NCBI GenBank assembly: GCA_963789275.1
Contig: CAWBKF010000018.1
Span: 186,001 to 250,000 of the forward strand
Length of the DNA: 64,000 nt
Direction of reading: 5' to 3'
Source: DAHUYF01 sp963789275
Lineage (GTDB): Bacteria > Pseudomonadota > Alphaproteobacteria > ATCC43930 > CGMCC-115725
Shown here: piece after piece, positions 29,286-37,290 of the stretch
Position numbering within the stretch: position 1 is the stretch's first letter
How the letters are laid out: each line of letters starts with the position of its first letter
Notes under the pieces: generated by a model
Told to the model about the DNA's origin: nothing
The model's database searches: none
What the model saw: the letters and a program-made list of their open reading frames with translations, nothing else
Program-made: the position numbers and the translations under genes

Positions 29286-30209
29286 ATGATGAGCTGGACC
29301 ATCAAGGACATTCCGAGCCAGGCCGGGCGGCTGGCCATCGTCACCGGCGCCAACGCCGGGTTGGGCTATGAGACCGCCCTGGCGCTGGCCGGCGCGGGGG
29401 CGGAGGTGATCGTCGCCGCCCGCGACCCCGGCAAGGGCAAGACGGCGGTGGCGCGCATCGTCGCCGCGCACCCGGGGGCCAAGGTGCGGCTGGAGCTGGT
29501 GGACCTCGCGCGGCTGGCGGACGTCGCCGCCTTCGCCCAGCGGATCGCCGCCCAGCACGTGCGGTTGGAGCTGTTGGTCAACAACGCTGGGCTGATGACG
29601 CCGCCCCGCAGGCAGGTGACGCCCGACGGGTTCGAGCAGCAGTTCGGCGTCAACTATCTGGCCCACTACGCCCTGACGGCGCGCCTGCTGCCGCTGCTGC
29701 GCCGCGGCGACCAGCCCCGGATGGTCAGCGTCTCCAGCGGAGCGCACAGCATGGGCCAGATCCGCCTCGATGATCTGAACCTGACCCACGGCTATCGCGC
29801 CTGGCTGGGCTACAGTCAGTCCAAACTGGCGATGCTGATGTTCGCGCTGGAGCTGGATCGCCGCAGCCGCGCCGGCGGCTGGGGGATCATGAGCAACGCC
29901 GCCCACCCCGGCCTAGCCCGCACCGACATCTTCGCCGGCCGGCCGTGGAACGGCAGCGCCTTGGCTCGCATGACCGAGATGCTGTCGCCCCTGATGAGCC
30001 AGTCCGCCGCCCAGGGCGCCCTGCCGCAACTGTATGCGGCGACTTCGCCGGACGCGGTGGGCGGCGCCTACTATGGCCCGAGCGGGCTGTTTGAACTTTC
30101 GGGTCCGCCGAAGGTGGCGCGCGTGGCGAGCAAGGCCAGGGACCTGACCGTCGCCAGGCGGTTGTGGGAGGCGTCGGAGACCCTGACGGGAGTGGGGTTT
30201 CCGACGTAG
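29286..30209 (+). CDS. Short-chain dehydrogenase/reductase
   Basis: 307 aa. Rossmann motif T-G-A-N-A-G-L-G-Y-E-T-A near residue 20, N-N-A-G at about 98, catalytic Ser in V-S-V-S-S-G-A-H-S and Y-S-Q-S-K as the Y-x-x-x-K pair. The size and S-N-A-A-H-P-G-L-A-R-T place it with the retinol-dehydrogenase/WWOX-like NAD(P)-dependent SDRs. The substrate is unknown. Divergence from the HxlR gene suggests control by an electrophile or quinone-like signal, a common HxlR theme. Two ATGs occur in tandem at the start; the next upstream ATG at 29268 is less likely. Confidence 0.88.
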   Translation: MMSWTIKDIPSQAGRLAIVTGANAGLGYETALALAGAGAEVIVAARDPGKGKTAVARIVAAHPGAKVRLELVDLARLADVAAFAQRIAAQHVRLELLVNNAGLMTPPRRQVTPDGFEQQFGVNYLAHYALTARLLPLLRRGDQPRMVSVSSGAHSMGQIRLDDLNLTHGYRAWLGYSQSKLAMLMFALELDRRSRAGGWGIMSNAAHPGLARTDIFAGRPWNGSALARMTEMLSPLMSQSAAQGALPQLYAATSPDAVGGAYYGPSGLFELSGPPKVARVASKARDLTVARRLWEASETLTGVGFPT

Positions 30210-30285
30210 GCGCGCCGCTAGAGCGCATGGGATTTCTGTGAATCGCGTTCCACGACGAGGGCGAACTGCCGCGGAACAAGGGCGC

Positions 30286-30375
30286 TGGCGGATGGGGTGA
30301 GATTCGAACTCACGGTACCCTTGCGGGCACGCCGGTTTTCAAGACCGGTGCCTTAAACCGCTCGGCCACCCATCC
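30286..30375 (-). tRNA. tRNA-Ser (anticodon TGA)
   Basis: A 90-base cloverleaf read leftward. The acceptor arm GGATGGG pairs with CCCATCC, then discriminator G and an encoded CCA. The anticodon arm CCGGT-CTTGAAA-ACCGG exposes TGA. A long variable arm and GTTCGAATC T-loop are as expected for serine tRNA. Confidence 0.97.
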
Positions 30376-30734
30376 ACTCGCCGGCGCCCGTCATAGCACT
30401 CCTGAATTCCTTGTCGAGTTGCGCCGGCATTTTGTCCGCGCGGCCCCCGAGCCCGCGCAGCGGAGATCGGGGGTTTGCCGCCAGCGGCCGCGCGCGCTGC
30501 GGTCGAGCGTTGAATTTTTCCGCAGGCTAGGGACGCAACGGTTTTGTAATTCGCATCTTCGCACTATTAGGTGCAAGGCTCGCGGCCGGCCCACCTGCGA
30601 TCCTGTTCGCCGCTCTAGAATGCAACCTTGCGCTGATGGCGGCGGGAGCCGGATGCCGCGTTGGCGCGACGCAGTTGCTGCCATGGGCGAGGACGTGTCT
30701 GCACCAGTGAACATCGCAGGGTCCGATTTCTCGG
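30376..30734. other. Intergenic region upstream of tRNA-Ser and the DUF3102-like gene
   Basis: 359 bases with no supported gene. It must contain the leftward tRNA promoter. An open frame with an ATG at 30683 runs into the next gene out of frame and is unlikely to be real. Confidence 0.4.
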
Positions 30735-31613
30735 ATGAGGTCGGCCGAGACGATCTGGAGCCGGATCAGTTTCCCCGGTTTCGCGGGCCGCCGCCCCGTC
30801 TGCGGCCGCCGCCGGCAGCGCCGCAGCCTTCTCCGGCATGTCGCAGGCAGCACCGGAGCCGGAGAGACCTCGAGCACGATCCCCATTCTCCAGCCCGATC
30901 CGGCGCTCGCGTCGCTGCTGCAGCCAATTGATATCGAGGCGACCAAGGAGCGTATCAAGGCGCTGGTGTCGCGAATGGAGCGCCGCACGCTTACCGATGC
31001 GCTCGAGATCGGCCGCGAAGCTCTGCGGATCAATCGCATACTGGGCCATGGCGAGATCGGGCGCTGGCTTCGCGATACCTTCGGCGAGGGGCGGGCGCGC
31101 ACCATCTACAACTGGATGGGCATGGTCGAGTATGCCCGGACGCGTCCGGAGGAATTTGCAACATTTTCAATTTTGCATGTCAGCGCCGTCTATCTGCTGA
31201 CGGCGCCGAAGGCGCCGCGCGACGCGGTTGAGAAGATCGTCCGGCAGATCGGCGCCGGCTGCATTCCTTCCATCCGCGCCGTGCGCGCGGAGATCGCGCA
31301 GGCCAAGCAGCGCAGCGCAGAGGCCCGCCTGACGACGTCGCCCGCCGCCGCGGAGGCGCCCGGCCTCGAGCTTCCTCGGCAGGACATCGCGCCGGCCTGC
31401 GATAATGGGCGGTCCCTGGGGGAGCGGGAGGGGGGCGGCGATGGATGGGCTGCGCTCGAGGCGGTGGCGCAGCTCATTCCCGCCGAGGATCGGGCATGCG
31501 CGATAGGATTGCTGCGGGAAGCGGCCGAAGCGCTTTACGGGCTGCGTGATCTCATGAGCATCTTATCCGACGCGAGCGGCGCGGCAGAGAGCGGCGTGGC
31601 GAGGTGGCGTTAG
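30735..31613 (+). CDS. DUF3102-like accessory protein
   Basis: Up to 292 aa. The core (about residues 70-165) has L-E-I-G-R-E-A-L-R-I-N-R-I-L-G-H-G-E-I-G-R-W-L followed by R-A-R-T-I-Y-N-W-M-G-M-V-E-Y-A, the pattern of DUF3102 and related plasmid/phage proteins with a ParB-like helical DNA-binding look. The first 50 residues are Arg-rich and poorly family-like, so the true start is uncertain; a further indel could hide it, since an ATG at 30683 lies 3n+1 bases from the stop. Function is unknown. It converges with another accessory gene. Confidence 0.6.
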   Translation: MRSAETIWSRISFPGFAGRRPVCGRRRQRRSLLRHVAGSTGAGETSSTIPILQPDPALASLLQPIDIEATKERIKALVSRMERRTLTDALEIGREALRINRILGHGEIGRWLRDTFGEGRARTIYNWMGMVEYARTRPEEFATFSILHVSAVYLLTAPKAPRDAVEKIVRQIGAGCIPSIRAVRAEIAQAKQRSAEARLTTSPAAAEAPGLELPRQDIAPACDNGRSLGEREGGGDGWAALEAVAQLIPAEDRACAIGLLREAAEALYGLRDLMSILSDASGAAESGVARWR

Positions 31614-31632
31614 GCTCTGAGGGAGGACGGCG

Positions 31633-31722
31633 TTGCAGGCAATATGCATAGCCTATTTCCTCGGCTTCGTGAGTTGGATCCCGATTGTCGTCGTCGCAAT
31701 CGGGATCGGGCGCTCTGCTTGA
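31633..31722 (+). CDS. Possible 29-residue membrane peptide
   Basis: A TTG-start frame preceded by GGGAGGA at five bases. The product is almost wholly hydrophobic (A-I-C-I-A-Y-F-L-G-F-V-S-W-I-P-I-V-V-V-A), ending I-G-I-G-R-S-A: one transmembrane helix. The second half is encoded by a perfect 11-base inverted repeat. It resembles small hydrophobic peptides such as type I toxins, but nothing beyond composition supports this. Confidence 0.3.
   Translation: MQAICIAYFLGFVSWIPIVVVAIGIGRSA
31677..31707. repeat. Perfect 11-base inverted repeat (stem-loop)
   Basis: GATCCCGATTG and CAATCGGGATC enclose TCGTCGTCG. It lies between two convergent accessory genes and could act as a bidirectional transcription stop, though no T-run flanks it. 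Confidence 0.7.
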
Positions 31723-31796
31723 GCAGGCGCGCGAGGCGCAGACCCGCCCGGCTCCCGCCGAGCAGCTGCTGGACTCCGGCGACTGAGCCCGGCCGG

Positions 31797-32471
31797 TCAG
31801 GAAGCGGAAAAGCCGGTATTGGAAGCGGCGAGCCGTACCACCGGATGCGGCGCCCGGCGCTCGGGGCGATGCTTTTCCATGAAGAGGCGGCGGGCGGCAT
31901 CGTCCGCCGCCGCCCAGGCGCGCTCGAGGGCCTCGAGCTGGCGCTCGACCGCGTCGGCGGCACCGGCGGCTGGCTCGGCCTGTGCCGCCGCCGCGCTCTC
32001 GCTGCGCAGCGCCGCGGCCGCGGCTCGGCAAAGCCCGGCGGTGGTCAACTCTTCGCCATTGCGCCTGGCGTCGATGATGCAGGTCTCAAAGGTTCCGAGC
32101 GGGATCCTGGCCAGGGCCTGCCAGCGCTGCGACCATTTCTTGTGGATGCCCAGGGCCGCCAGCGTCGGCGTCGAAACCGGTGACGCGGCGTCACCGGTTT
32201 TCTGCGGCCGTCCGCCCGGATGCAGGTCGAGGCCGGCGAGCTCCCGACCCATCAGGCGCTCGGCCCGGATCTTGATCTCCGCGATGGCGTTCAGCGCCGT
32301 CTGCGCCGCACCGATCGACTTGGCGTAGCCGCGCAACGCCGCTGTCTGGTCGCGCACGGCCTTGACGTGGTCGAAGCTGACGGCGGCTTCGAGCTCGGTC
32401 CGGGCGCGGACGATCCACGCGGCGAGCGACGATCGGGAGGCTGGGTCGCCTATGAGGAGGTCATCGGCCAT
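31797..32471 (-). CDS. Plasmid/phage-type hypothetical protein (helical, DNA-binding-like)
   Basis: 224 aa. It contains A-E-I-K-I-R-A-E-R-L-M-G-R-E-L, then P-T-L-A-A-L-G-I-H-K-K-W-S-Q-R-W-Q-A-L-A, the signature of a family of uncharacterised proteins common on phages and integrative elements (A-L-G-I-S-K-x-Q-S-S-R-W-Q-x-L in relatives). The second half is Ala-rich and ends before the convergent gene. The central basic motif resembles a helix-turn-helix. A 27-base palindrome lies inside the coding sequence. Function unknown; the neighbouring DUF3102-like gene is of the same ecological type. Confidence 0.7.
   Translation of the reverse strand: MADDLLIGDPASRSSLAAWIVRARTELEAAVSFDHVKAVRDQTAALRGYAKSIGAAQTALNAIAEIKIRAERLMGRELAGLDLHPGGRPQKTGDAASPVSTPTLAALGIHKKWSQRWQALARIPLGTFETCIIDARRNGEELTTAGLCRAAAAALRSESAAAAQAEPAAGAADAVERQLEALERAWAAADDAARRLFMEKHRPERRAPHPVVRLAASNTGFSAS
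32174..32200. repeat. 27-base near-perfect palindrome inside the accessory gene
   Basis: AAACCGGTGACGC and its exact reverse complement are separated by one G. The centre GTGACG-CGG-CGTCAC looks like a dimer-binding operator. It sits in the coding sequence just before the L-G-I-H-K-K motif. Confidence 0.85.
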
Positions 32472-32574
32472 CGGGTTCCCGCAGCAGGAGGGCCGCGAAC
32501 GATGCCACGGCCACGGTTAATCTGCAGTTAAGAGACCTGCCATCGGATTCGCGGAATCGTTGGGTCGGCGTCGC

Positions 32575-33333
32575 TCAGGCGAGCGGCGTTTCCAGCATCG
32601 CGGCGAAATCGGCGGCGAAGCGGTGGGCGTCGCCGGGCCAGCGTGCCGAGAGATAGCGGCCGTCGCGGACGGTGAAGCCGAGATCGAGCCGCTCCGGCGC
32701 GTCGCGCGAAAAGCTCATCGGACCCGTAACGAAATCCTCGCGCCGCGCCAGCAGGCCGCGCACCTCGTCTTCCACCGTCACCCGGTAGGTGCGGTAGTAG
32801 TCGCCGAGATAGAGCGCGGTGAGCGCCCAGGCGCCGAGCTCGAGCCGCTTGGTGAGGCCCGTGGTCTTGCGGCCATGGAGCACGGATCGGCCAGCCGCGC
32901 CGCGGGCGCGCGCGGCGAGCAGCACGCCGTGGCAGATCGCGGCGACCGGCTTCTCGCGGGCGAAGAAACCGGCAATGGCGGCATGCAGCGCCGCGGATTC
33001 CAGGTAAGGCCGCATGCCCTTGGCATGGCCGCCGGGCAGCAGCAGCGCGTCGAACGCCTCGGTGCGGACATCCTCATGCCGGATCGGGTGGCGGAAGGCG
33101 GGACTCTCGATCATGGCATCGTAGGCGCCGCGCCCGTTGCGGTCGGCGCGCAGCAGCGGCGCCAGCAGGCCGAGCCCTTGTCCCGTCACCATCCGCGGAT
33201 CGGCCTCGCCGGGCTCGCCATCCGGGGTCGCGAAGATGACCTCATGCCCGCGCGCGCTCAGAACGCGCCAGGGCACGCCGGTCTCGGTCGGATCGACATC
33301 GCGCCGCGGCAGCGGCATCACCACACGCGCCAT
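32575..33333 (-). CDS. DJ-1/PfpI family protein
   Basis: 252 aa. The nucleophile elbow is V-A-A-I-C-H-G-V-L-L-A-A, with the family Cys followed by His, and D-A-L-L-L-P-G-G-H-A-K-G-M-R precedes it. The N-terminal half has R-V-V-M-P-L-P-R-R-D-V-D-P-T-E, a variant in which the usual acidic residue near the start is not obvious. Relatives are chaperones, deglycases or amidases; the reaction here cannot be called. The ATG at 33333 is the only start that fits the family. It stands alone on its strand, 241 bases before accessory DNA. Confidence 0.82.
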   Translation of the reverse strand: MARVVMPLPRRDVDPTETGVPWRVLSARGHEVIFATPDGEPGEADPRMVTGQGLGLLAPLLRADRNGRGAYDAMIESPAFRHPIRHEDVRTEAFDALLLPGGHAKGMRPYLESAALHAAIAGFFAREKPVAAICHGVLLAARARGAAGRSVLHGRKTTGLTKRLELGAWALTALYLGDYYRTYRVTVEDEVRGLLARREDFVTGPMSFSRDAPERLDLGFTVRDGRYLSARWPGDAHRFAADFAAMLETPLA

Positions 33334-33412
33334 CGGCGGGACCTGCGCTTGTTCGTGGCGATGATGGGACGGGCGGAGGATCGATGTAAAGCGGCGCCGC
33401 AGAGACGCCGGT

Positions 33413-33784
33413 TCAGGGGCGCGGCTGGTTGCCGGCGGCCGAGGACCAGGTGCGGGGATCGAGACGGCGCGCATAGAGCCGGCGGATCCAGGCCTGCTGC
33501 TCGAGGAATTGCAGGCCGATCGTGTTGTCGCGCCGCCACACGATCTCGGCGGCGACGGTGCCGATGCCGTCGATGACGAGCCAGACGCGGTCGGGCAGGA
33601 CGATGCCGGCGTCGAGGCTGAGCCGCGCGCCCCAGCTCGAGACGTCGAGCACGATGCAGCGCGCGTGGCCCTCCGGCGAGGACAGCCTGGCCGGCCAATC
33701 CGTCTTCCAGCGCCGCCCTGGCGCGCTGCCGTCATTCTCCGGGCGGCGCAGCCGGCGGATCTTGTCCTCCGGTCCGGTATCCAC
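33413..33784 (-). CDS. PilZ-domain protein
   Basis: 123 aa. The c-di-GMP-binding PilZ fold is visible: R-R-W-K-T-D-W-P-A-R-L, then L-D-V-S-S-W-G-A-R-L-S-L (the D-x-S-x-x-G motif) and I-G-L-Q-F-L. The N-terminal R-x-x-x-R element is present as R-R-L-R-R-P and R-R-W. So it may bind c-di-GMP, although single PilZ domains in alphaproteobacteria often do not. A GTG start is used. It lies six bases downstream of a small gene and is probably co-transcribed. Confidence 0.8.
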   Translation of the reverse strand: MDTGPEDKIRRLRRPENDGSAPGRRWKTDWPARLSSPEGHARCIVLDVSSWGARLSLDAGIVLPDRVWLVIDGIGTVAAEIVWRRDNTIGLQFLEQQAWIRRLYARRLDPRTWSSAAGNQPRP

Positions 33785-33789
33785 GAGGG

Positions 33790-33984
33790 TCAGCGCCCCG
33801 CCGCCCGCCGCCGCGACTGCAGGATGTTGATCGCGAGATCGCGATAGTGGCTGGCGGATTGATCGGGACCATAGAGCCGCCGCGCCAGAGCCGTCATATG
33901 GGCGCGCAGGATCTGTTTCTTCGCCGGCCGGACCGTGCCCGTGGCTTGTCGCGGGGGCACTGCATGCAGTGACACGTCAGTCAT
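33790..33984 (-). CDS. Small conserved-looking hypothetical protein
   Basis: 64 aa, basic, with H-M-T-A-L-A-R-R-L-Y-G and H-Y-R-D-L-A-I-N-I-L-Q-S-R-R-R. The ATG at 33984 has GGGAGAGAA upstream. An upstream in-frame start is possible but lacks such a site. It precedes the PilZ gene by five bases. I do not recognise it. Confidence 0.55.
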   Translation of the reverse strand: MTDVSLHAVPPRQATGTVRPAKKQILRAHMTALARRLYGPDQSASHYRDLAINILQSRRRAAGR

Positions 33985-34104
33985 CGTTCTCTCCCGATTC
34001 CTCTCTGGTGAAGACAAGAGCTTAATCGGAGATTAATAACAAGCGGATTCGCTCCGAATTTGCTTAAAATTTTAGGCATAAGTGAAGTATTCGCGGGAGA
34101 AGAT

Positions 34105-34119
34105 TGCTGCACTGCAGCA
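34105..34119. repeat. 15-base palindrome between divergent genes
   Basis: TGCTGCA and TGCAGCA around one C, in the 186-base gap between the leftward small/PilZ genes and the rightward NUDIX gene. Its form suggests a dimeric repressor or activator site, but no regulator is adjacent. Confidence 0.6.
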
Positions 34120-34170
34120 GTCACAGGTATGGCGGGATTTGCCGGGGCGGAGAAAGGCTCCTAGGAGATC

Positions 34171-34645
34171 ATGATGCGCGCAGCTCGTCGATGCCGGGTA
34201 CCGGCTGGCCTATCGACTGGGATTTCCCGTGCTGCGGCTGTGGTGGTTCCTGCGCCGGCCGGATCAGCACGGCGCCATGGTCGCGGTCTGGCATGAGGGG
34301 CGGGTGCTGGTGCTGCGCCAATCCTACCGCGACACGCTCGAGTTTCCGGGCGGCGGGCTCGGGCCGGGCGAGACGCCGCGCGCCTGCGCCTGCCGTGAAC
34401 TCGCCGAGGAGGTCGGCATCGCCGCGCCGCCCGAAGCGCTGGTGCAGGAGCGCGAGATCACGCTGGTCCGGGACCGTCGGCGCGACCAGGTGACGGTGTT
34501 CGCGCTGCGGCTCGCCAAGCATCCGGCGCTCCGCCCCGACCGGCGCGAGATCGTCGCCGCCCGCTTCATGACGCCGGAAGCGGCCTTGGCCGCGAAGCTC
34601 TCACCCTTTGCCCGCGCTTACCTCGAGGCCGCGCCCATGTCATAG
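34171..34645 (+). CDS. NUDIX hydrolase (start region frameshifted in this sequence)
   Basis: 157 aa when repaired. The NUDIX box reads G-G-G-L-G-P-G-E-T-P-R-A and R-E-L-A-E-E-V-G-I. The body continues upstream in frame through L-V-D-A-G-Y-R-L-A-Y-R-L-G-F-P, which then hits a TGA. Dropping one G after ATGATGCGC joins this to an ATG at 34171 that has AGGAGA before it. The span is 3n+1 bases. The family cleaves nucleoside diphosphates linked to another moiety; the exact substrate cannot be read. A GTG at 34229 is the fallback start. Confidence 0.82.
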
Positions 34646-34670
34646 TCGCGCGCAGCCGAAGAGGAGAGCC

Positions 34671-35537
34671 ATGGCAGGACAAGCGGCGCTGGCCGAGACC
34701 TATCGCAGCGTGGTGGCGGCGTGGGAATGCGACGTGATGGGCCACCTCACCATCGCCTATTACTTCGACCGCTTCGGCGACGCCGCGCTGAGCCTGATCG
34801 AGCGGCTGGCGCCCGGCCTGCCGCCCGGCGCCGCCTGGCGCTCGAGCCGGCTGCTGGTGCGCTACCAGAAGGAGCTGCGCGCCGGCGACGGCATCGCGAT
34901 CAGGAGCGGCATCATCGCCGAGGAAGCCGGCGGCATCGTCATCGGCCACGAGCTCGCCAATACCGGGGACGGCGAGGTCGCGACGCTGGTGGAGCACCAT
35001 CTGCTGCCGCGCGATCTGCCCTATGGCGGCCGCGACGAGACGCGGCGCGCGCTCGCCGGGACGGTGGTGCCCTGGGTCAGCCCGGGCTTCGCGCCGATCG
35101 CCGAGCCCGCGCATCCGGAGCGGATGATCGCCAGCGGCAGCGACCGGGTGAAGGCGTGGGAGGTGGATGAGCGCGGCGACCTTGCGCTGTCGGGCTATGT
35201 CCACCGCTTCGCCTATGCCTGCCTGCACGTCTGCAGCGCCTTCGGCATGACGCCGGCCTATATGCGCGAGCAGCGGCGCGGCTTCTCGACCTTCGAGACC
35301 GGGCTGCACCTGGTGGCGCCGCCGCCGGGCGCGGGCGAGGGGCTGGTGCTGACCAGCGGGCTCATCGCCGCCGGCACTTCCTCGCTGCGCATCGTGCATG
35401 AGCTGCGTCACGCCAAGAGCGGCGAGCTGCTGGCGCTCTTCCACCAATCCGGCGTCCATTTCGACATGGAGGCGCGGCGCTCGGCGCCGCTGCCGCCGGC
35501 GCTGCGCCAACGGGCGCAGGCGCTGCTGCTGACCTGA
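34671..35537 (+). CDS. Acyl-CoA thioesterase-like protein with two hotdog domains
   Basis: 288 aa. The first hotdog shows E-C-D-V-M-G-H-L-T-I-A-Y-Y-F-D-R-F-G-D-A, close to the D-x-M-G-H-x-N-x-x-x-Y motif of 4-hydroxybenzoyl-CoA-type thioesterases; the second begins near 160 with V-D-E-R-G-D-L-A-L-S-G-Y-V-H. Such tandem proteins hydrolyse acyl-CoA esters. The ATG at 34671 follows GAGGAG. It lies 25 bases after the NUDIX gene and 50 before a glutathione transferase gene, probably one operon. Confidence 0.8.
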   Translation: MAGQAALAETYRSVVAAWECDVMGHLTIAYYFDRFGDAALSLIERLAPGLPPGAAWRSSRLLVRYQKELRAGDGIAIRSGIIAEEAGGIVIGHELANTGDGEVATLVEHHLLPRDLPYGGRDETRRALAGTVVPWVSPGFAPIAEPAHPERMIASGSDRVKAWEVDERGDLALSGYVHRFAYACLHVCSAFGMTPAYMREQRRGFSTFETGLHLVAPPPGAGEGLVLTSGLIAAGTSSLRIVHELRHAKSGELLALFHQSGVHFDMEARRSAPLPPALRQRAQALLLT

Positions 35538-35587
35538 AATAACGCGGCGGCCGCATCGGCCGCAACATCGGGAGGAGGCCCGCAGGC

Positions 35588-36376
35588 ATGATCCTACTCT
35601 ATGAGCATCCGCTCTCGCCCTATGCGCAGAAGGTGAAGATCGCGCTGGCCGAGAAGGGCATTCCCTTCACGACGCGGCTGCCCGAGGCCTTCGGCAGCGG
35701 CGCGGTGCGCGACGAGGCATTCAAGCGCGACAATCCGCGCCACGAAGTGCCGGTGCTGGTCGACGGCGATTTCCACGTCTTCAATTCCACGGTGATCCTG
35801 GAATATCTCGAGGATAAATGGCCGGAGCCGGCGCTGCTGCCGCGCGATCCCGCGGAGCGCGCAAGGCTGCGCATGCTCGAGGACGTCATGGACACGCAGT
35901 ACGAGGCGATCAATTGGGGGCTGCTGGAGATCGACGGCTTCAAGCGCGCGAGCGGCGCATTGCGCGAGGAGATGCTGGCGCGCGCCGGCCGTCAATGCGC
36001 GGCGCTGCAGGCGTGGCTGGAGGGCGCGCTGGGCGAGCGCGAATGGTTCGGCGGCGCGCGCTTCGGCTGGGGCGATGCCGCGGTGGTGCCGCATCTCAAC
36101 ACCTCGGCCGCGCGCGGCCAGGCGCCGCCTCCCGGCAGCCGGCTCGCCGATTGGCTGCGGCGCGCCAATGAGCGGCCGAGCGTCGCCGCGTGCGTCGCGT
36201 CGGTGCGCGCGACGGTCGCGGCGATGCCGGATCTGGGCGCGCTGATCGCCAGCGGGCGCTTCAAGCGGCAATACCGCGACCACCGCCTGGAATGGATGAT
36301 GCGCAGCGGCGGCCTGTCGATCGTGCTCGAGGGGATCGAGAAGGGAACGATCCGCTTCGGCAACGAGATCGCTTAG
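35588..36376 (+). CDS. Glutathione S-transferase family protein
   Basis: 262 aa. The thioredoxin-like half has E-H-P-L-S-P-Y-A-Q-K-V-K-I-A-L, with the active-site Ser/Tyr region, cis-Pro in H-E-V-P-V-L-V-D-G and the F-N-S-T-V-I-L-E-Y-L-E glutathione-binding Ser. The helical half contains W-G-D-A-A-V-V-P-H, where the family usually has A-D. About 30 extra C-terminal residues exceed the common length. It likely conjugates or isomerises an electrophile. GGGAGGAGG precedes the ATG. Confidence 0.88.
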   Translation: MILLYEHPLSPYAQKVKIALAEKGIPFTTRLPEAFGSGAVRDEAFKRDNPRHEVPVLVDGDFHVFNSTVILEYLEDKWPEPALLPRDPAERARLRMLEDVMDTQYEAINWGLLEIDGFKRASGALREEMLARAGRQCAALQAWLEGALGEREWFGGARFGWGDAAVVPHLNTSAARGQAPPPGSRLADWLRRANERPSVAACVASVRATVAAMPDLGALIASGRFKRQYRDHRLEWMMRSGGLSIVLEGIEKGTIRFGNEIA

Positions 36377-36420
36377 GCGAACGCGCTATTGCGCGTTCGT
36401 CCGCGGCGCCAGCGACAACG

Positions 36421-37290
36421 CTACGCGTTGCGCTGCGCGATCAGCGCGCGATAGAGGTGCCAGGTGGCGTGGCCGAGCACCGGCATGACGACGATCAGGC
36501 CGAGGAAGAGCGGGATCGATCCCAGCACCAGCGCGCCGGCGACGACGATGCCCCAGGCCGCCAGCGGCCCCGGATTGGCCGCCACGGCGCGCGCCGAGGT
36601 CCACACCGCGGTGCCGAGCGTCACCTGGCGGTCGAGCAGCAGCGGGAACGACACGACGCTGATCGTCAGCACCAGCACGGCGAAGAGGAAACCGACGCCG
36701 ATGCCGACGCCGATCAGCGCCCAGCCGGCAGGCGTCGTGAACAGCGCCTGGACGAAGGCGGCGAGCGAGGCGGGCGGGAGGGGCCCCAGCGTCGCCAGGT
36801 AGAGCGCCTGCGCCGTCGCCAGCCAGAGCAGGAAGATCGCGACCAGCAACAGGCCGAGCACGCCGATCTCGCCGAAGGCGGGCGAGCGCACGACGCTGAA
36901 CGCGTCCGGCCAGGCGACATGCACGCCTTGCTCGCGCCGCCGGCTCATCTCGTAGAGGCCGACGGCCGCGAACGGGCCGATCAGCGCGAATCCCGAGGCC
37001 AGCGGGAAGAGCAGCGGCACCATATCGTAGCCAAAGACCAGGCGCCCCAGCACCAGGCCGAGGATGGGATAGATCACGCAGAGGAACACGACATCCGTGC
37101 GATAGGCGGCGAAATCGTCGAACCCCTTGGCCAGCGCCTGCCGCAAATCGCCGAGCCCGATGCGGCGGATCGTCAACGGCGCGGCCGGCGCTTCCGCCGG
37201 GGTGGTGATGGCGCGTCCGGCCAAGTCGACGGCGTGAGCCGCCAGCCGCAGCTGATCGACGCCCCATTCGATGGGATTTCGGATCGTCAT
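36421..37290 (-). CDS. DUF2189 integral membrane protein
   Basis: 289 aa with about six hydrophobic helices: V-V-F-L-C-V-I-Y-P-I-L-G-L-V-L-G near 70, then around 95, 140, 190, 215 and 250. Family hallmarks are D-L-R-Q-A-L-A-K-G-F-D-D-F near 50 and G-P-F-A-A-V-G-L-Y-E-M-S-R-R-R at about 105. It is an inner-membrane protein of unknown role, widespread in alphaproteobacteria, sometimes near cytochrome oxidase genes, which are not seen here. Converges on the GST gene. Confidence 0.85.
   Translation of the reverse strand: MTIRNPIEWGVDQLRLAAHAVDLAGRAITTPAEAPAAPLTIRRIGLGDLRQALAKGFDDFAAYRTDVVFLCVIYPILGLVLGRLVFGYDMVPLLFPLASGFALIGPFAAVGLYEMSRRREQGVHVAWPDAFSVVRSPAFGEIGVLGLLLVAIFLLWLATAQALYLATLGPLPPASLAAFVQALFTTPAGWALIGVGIGVGFLFAVLVLTISVVSFPLLLDRQVTLGTAVWTSARAVAANPGPLAAWGIVVAGALVLGSIPLFLGLIVVMPVLGHATWHLYRALIAQRNA

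Noticed and set aside
30211..30240. GCTAGAGCGCATGGGATTT stretch as a dispersed repeat shared with 51314-51330
   Set aside because: Only the CGCTAGAGCG core is shared between the two places; too short to call without a genome search.
30683..30930. Gene starting at the ATG at 30683 as the real start of the DUF3102-like protein
   Set aside because: It would need an indel at an unknown place in low-complexity sequence; third-position GC favours the frame from 30735, so I left it as a possibility only.
30286..32471. Integrative element attached at tRNA-Ser
   Set aside because: The accessory genes lie on the 5' side of the tRNA, no integrase is present, and I found no repeat of the tRNA 3' end.
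34160..34171. CTCCTAGGAG palindrome over the NUDIX ribosome-binding site as a regulatory hairpin
   Set aside because: It has no loop, so it cannot fold on itself; at best a chance DNA palindrome.
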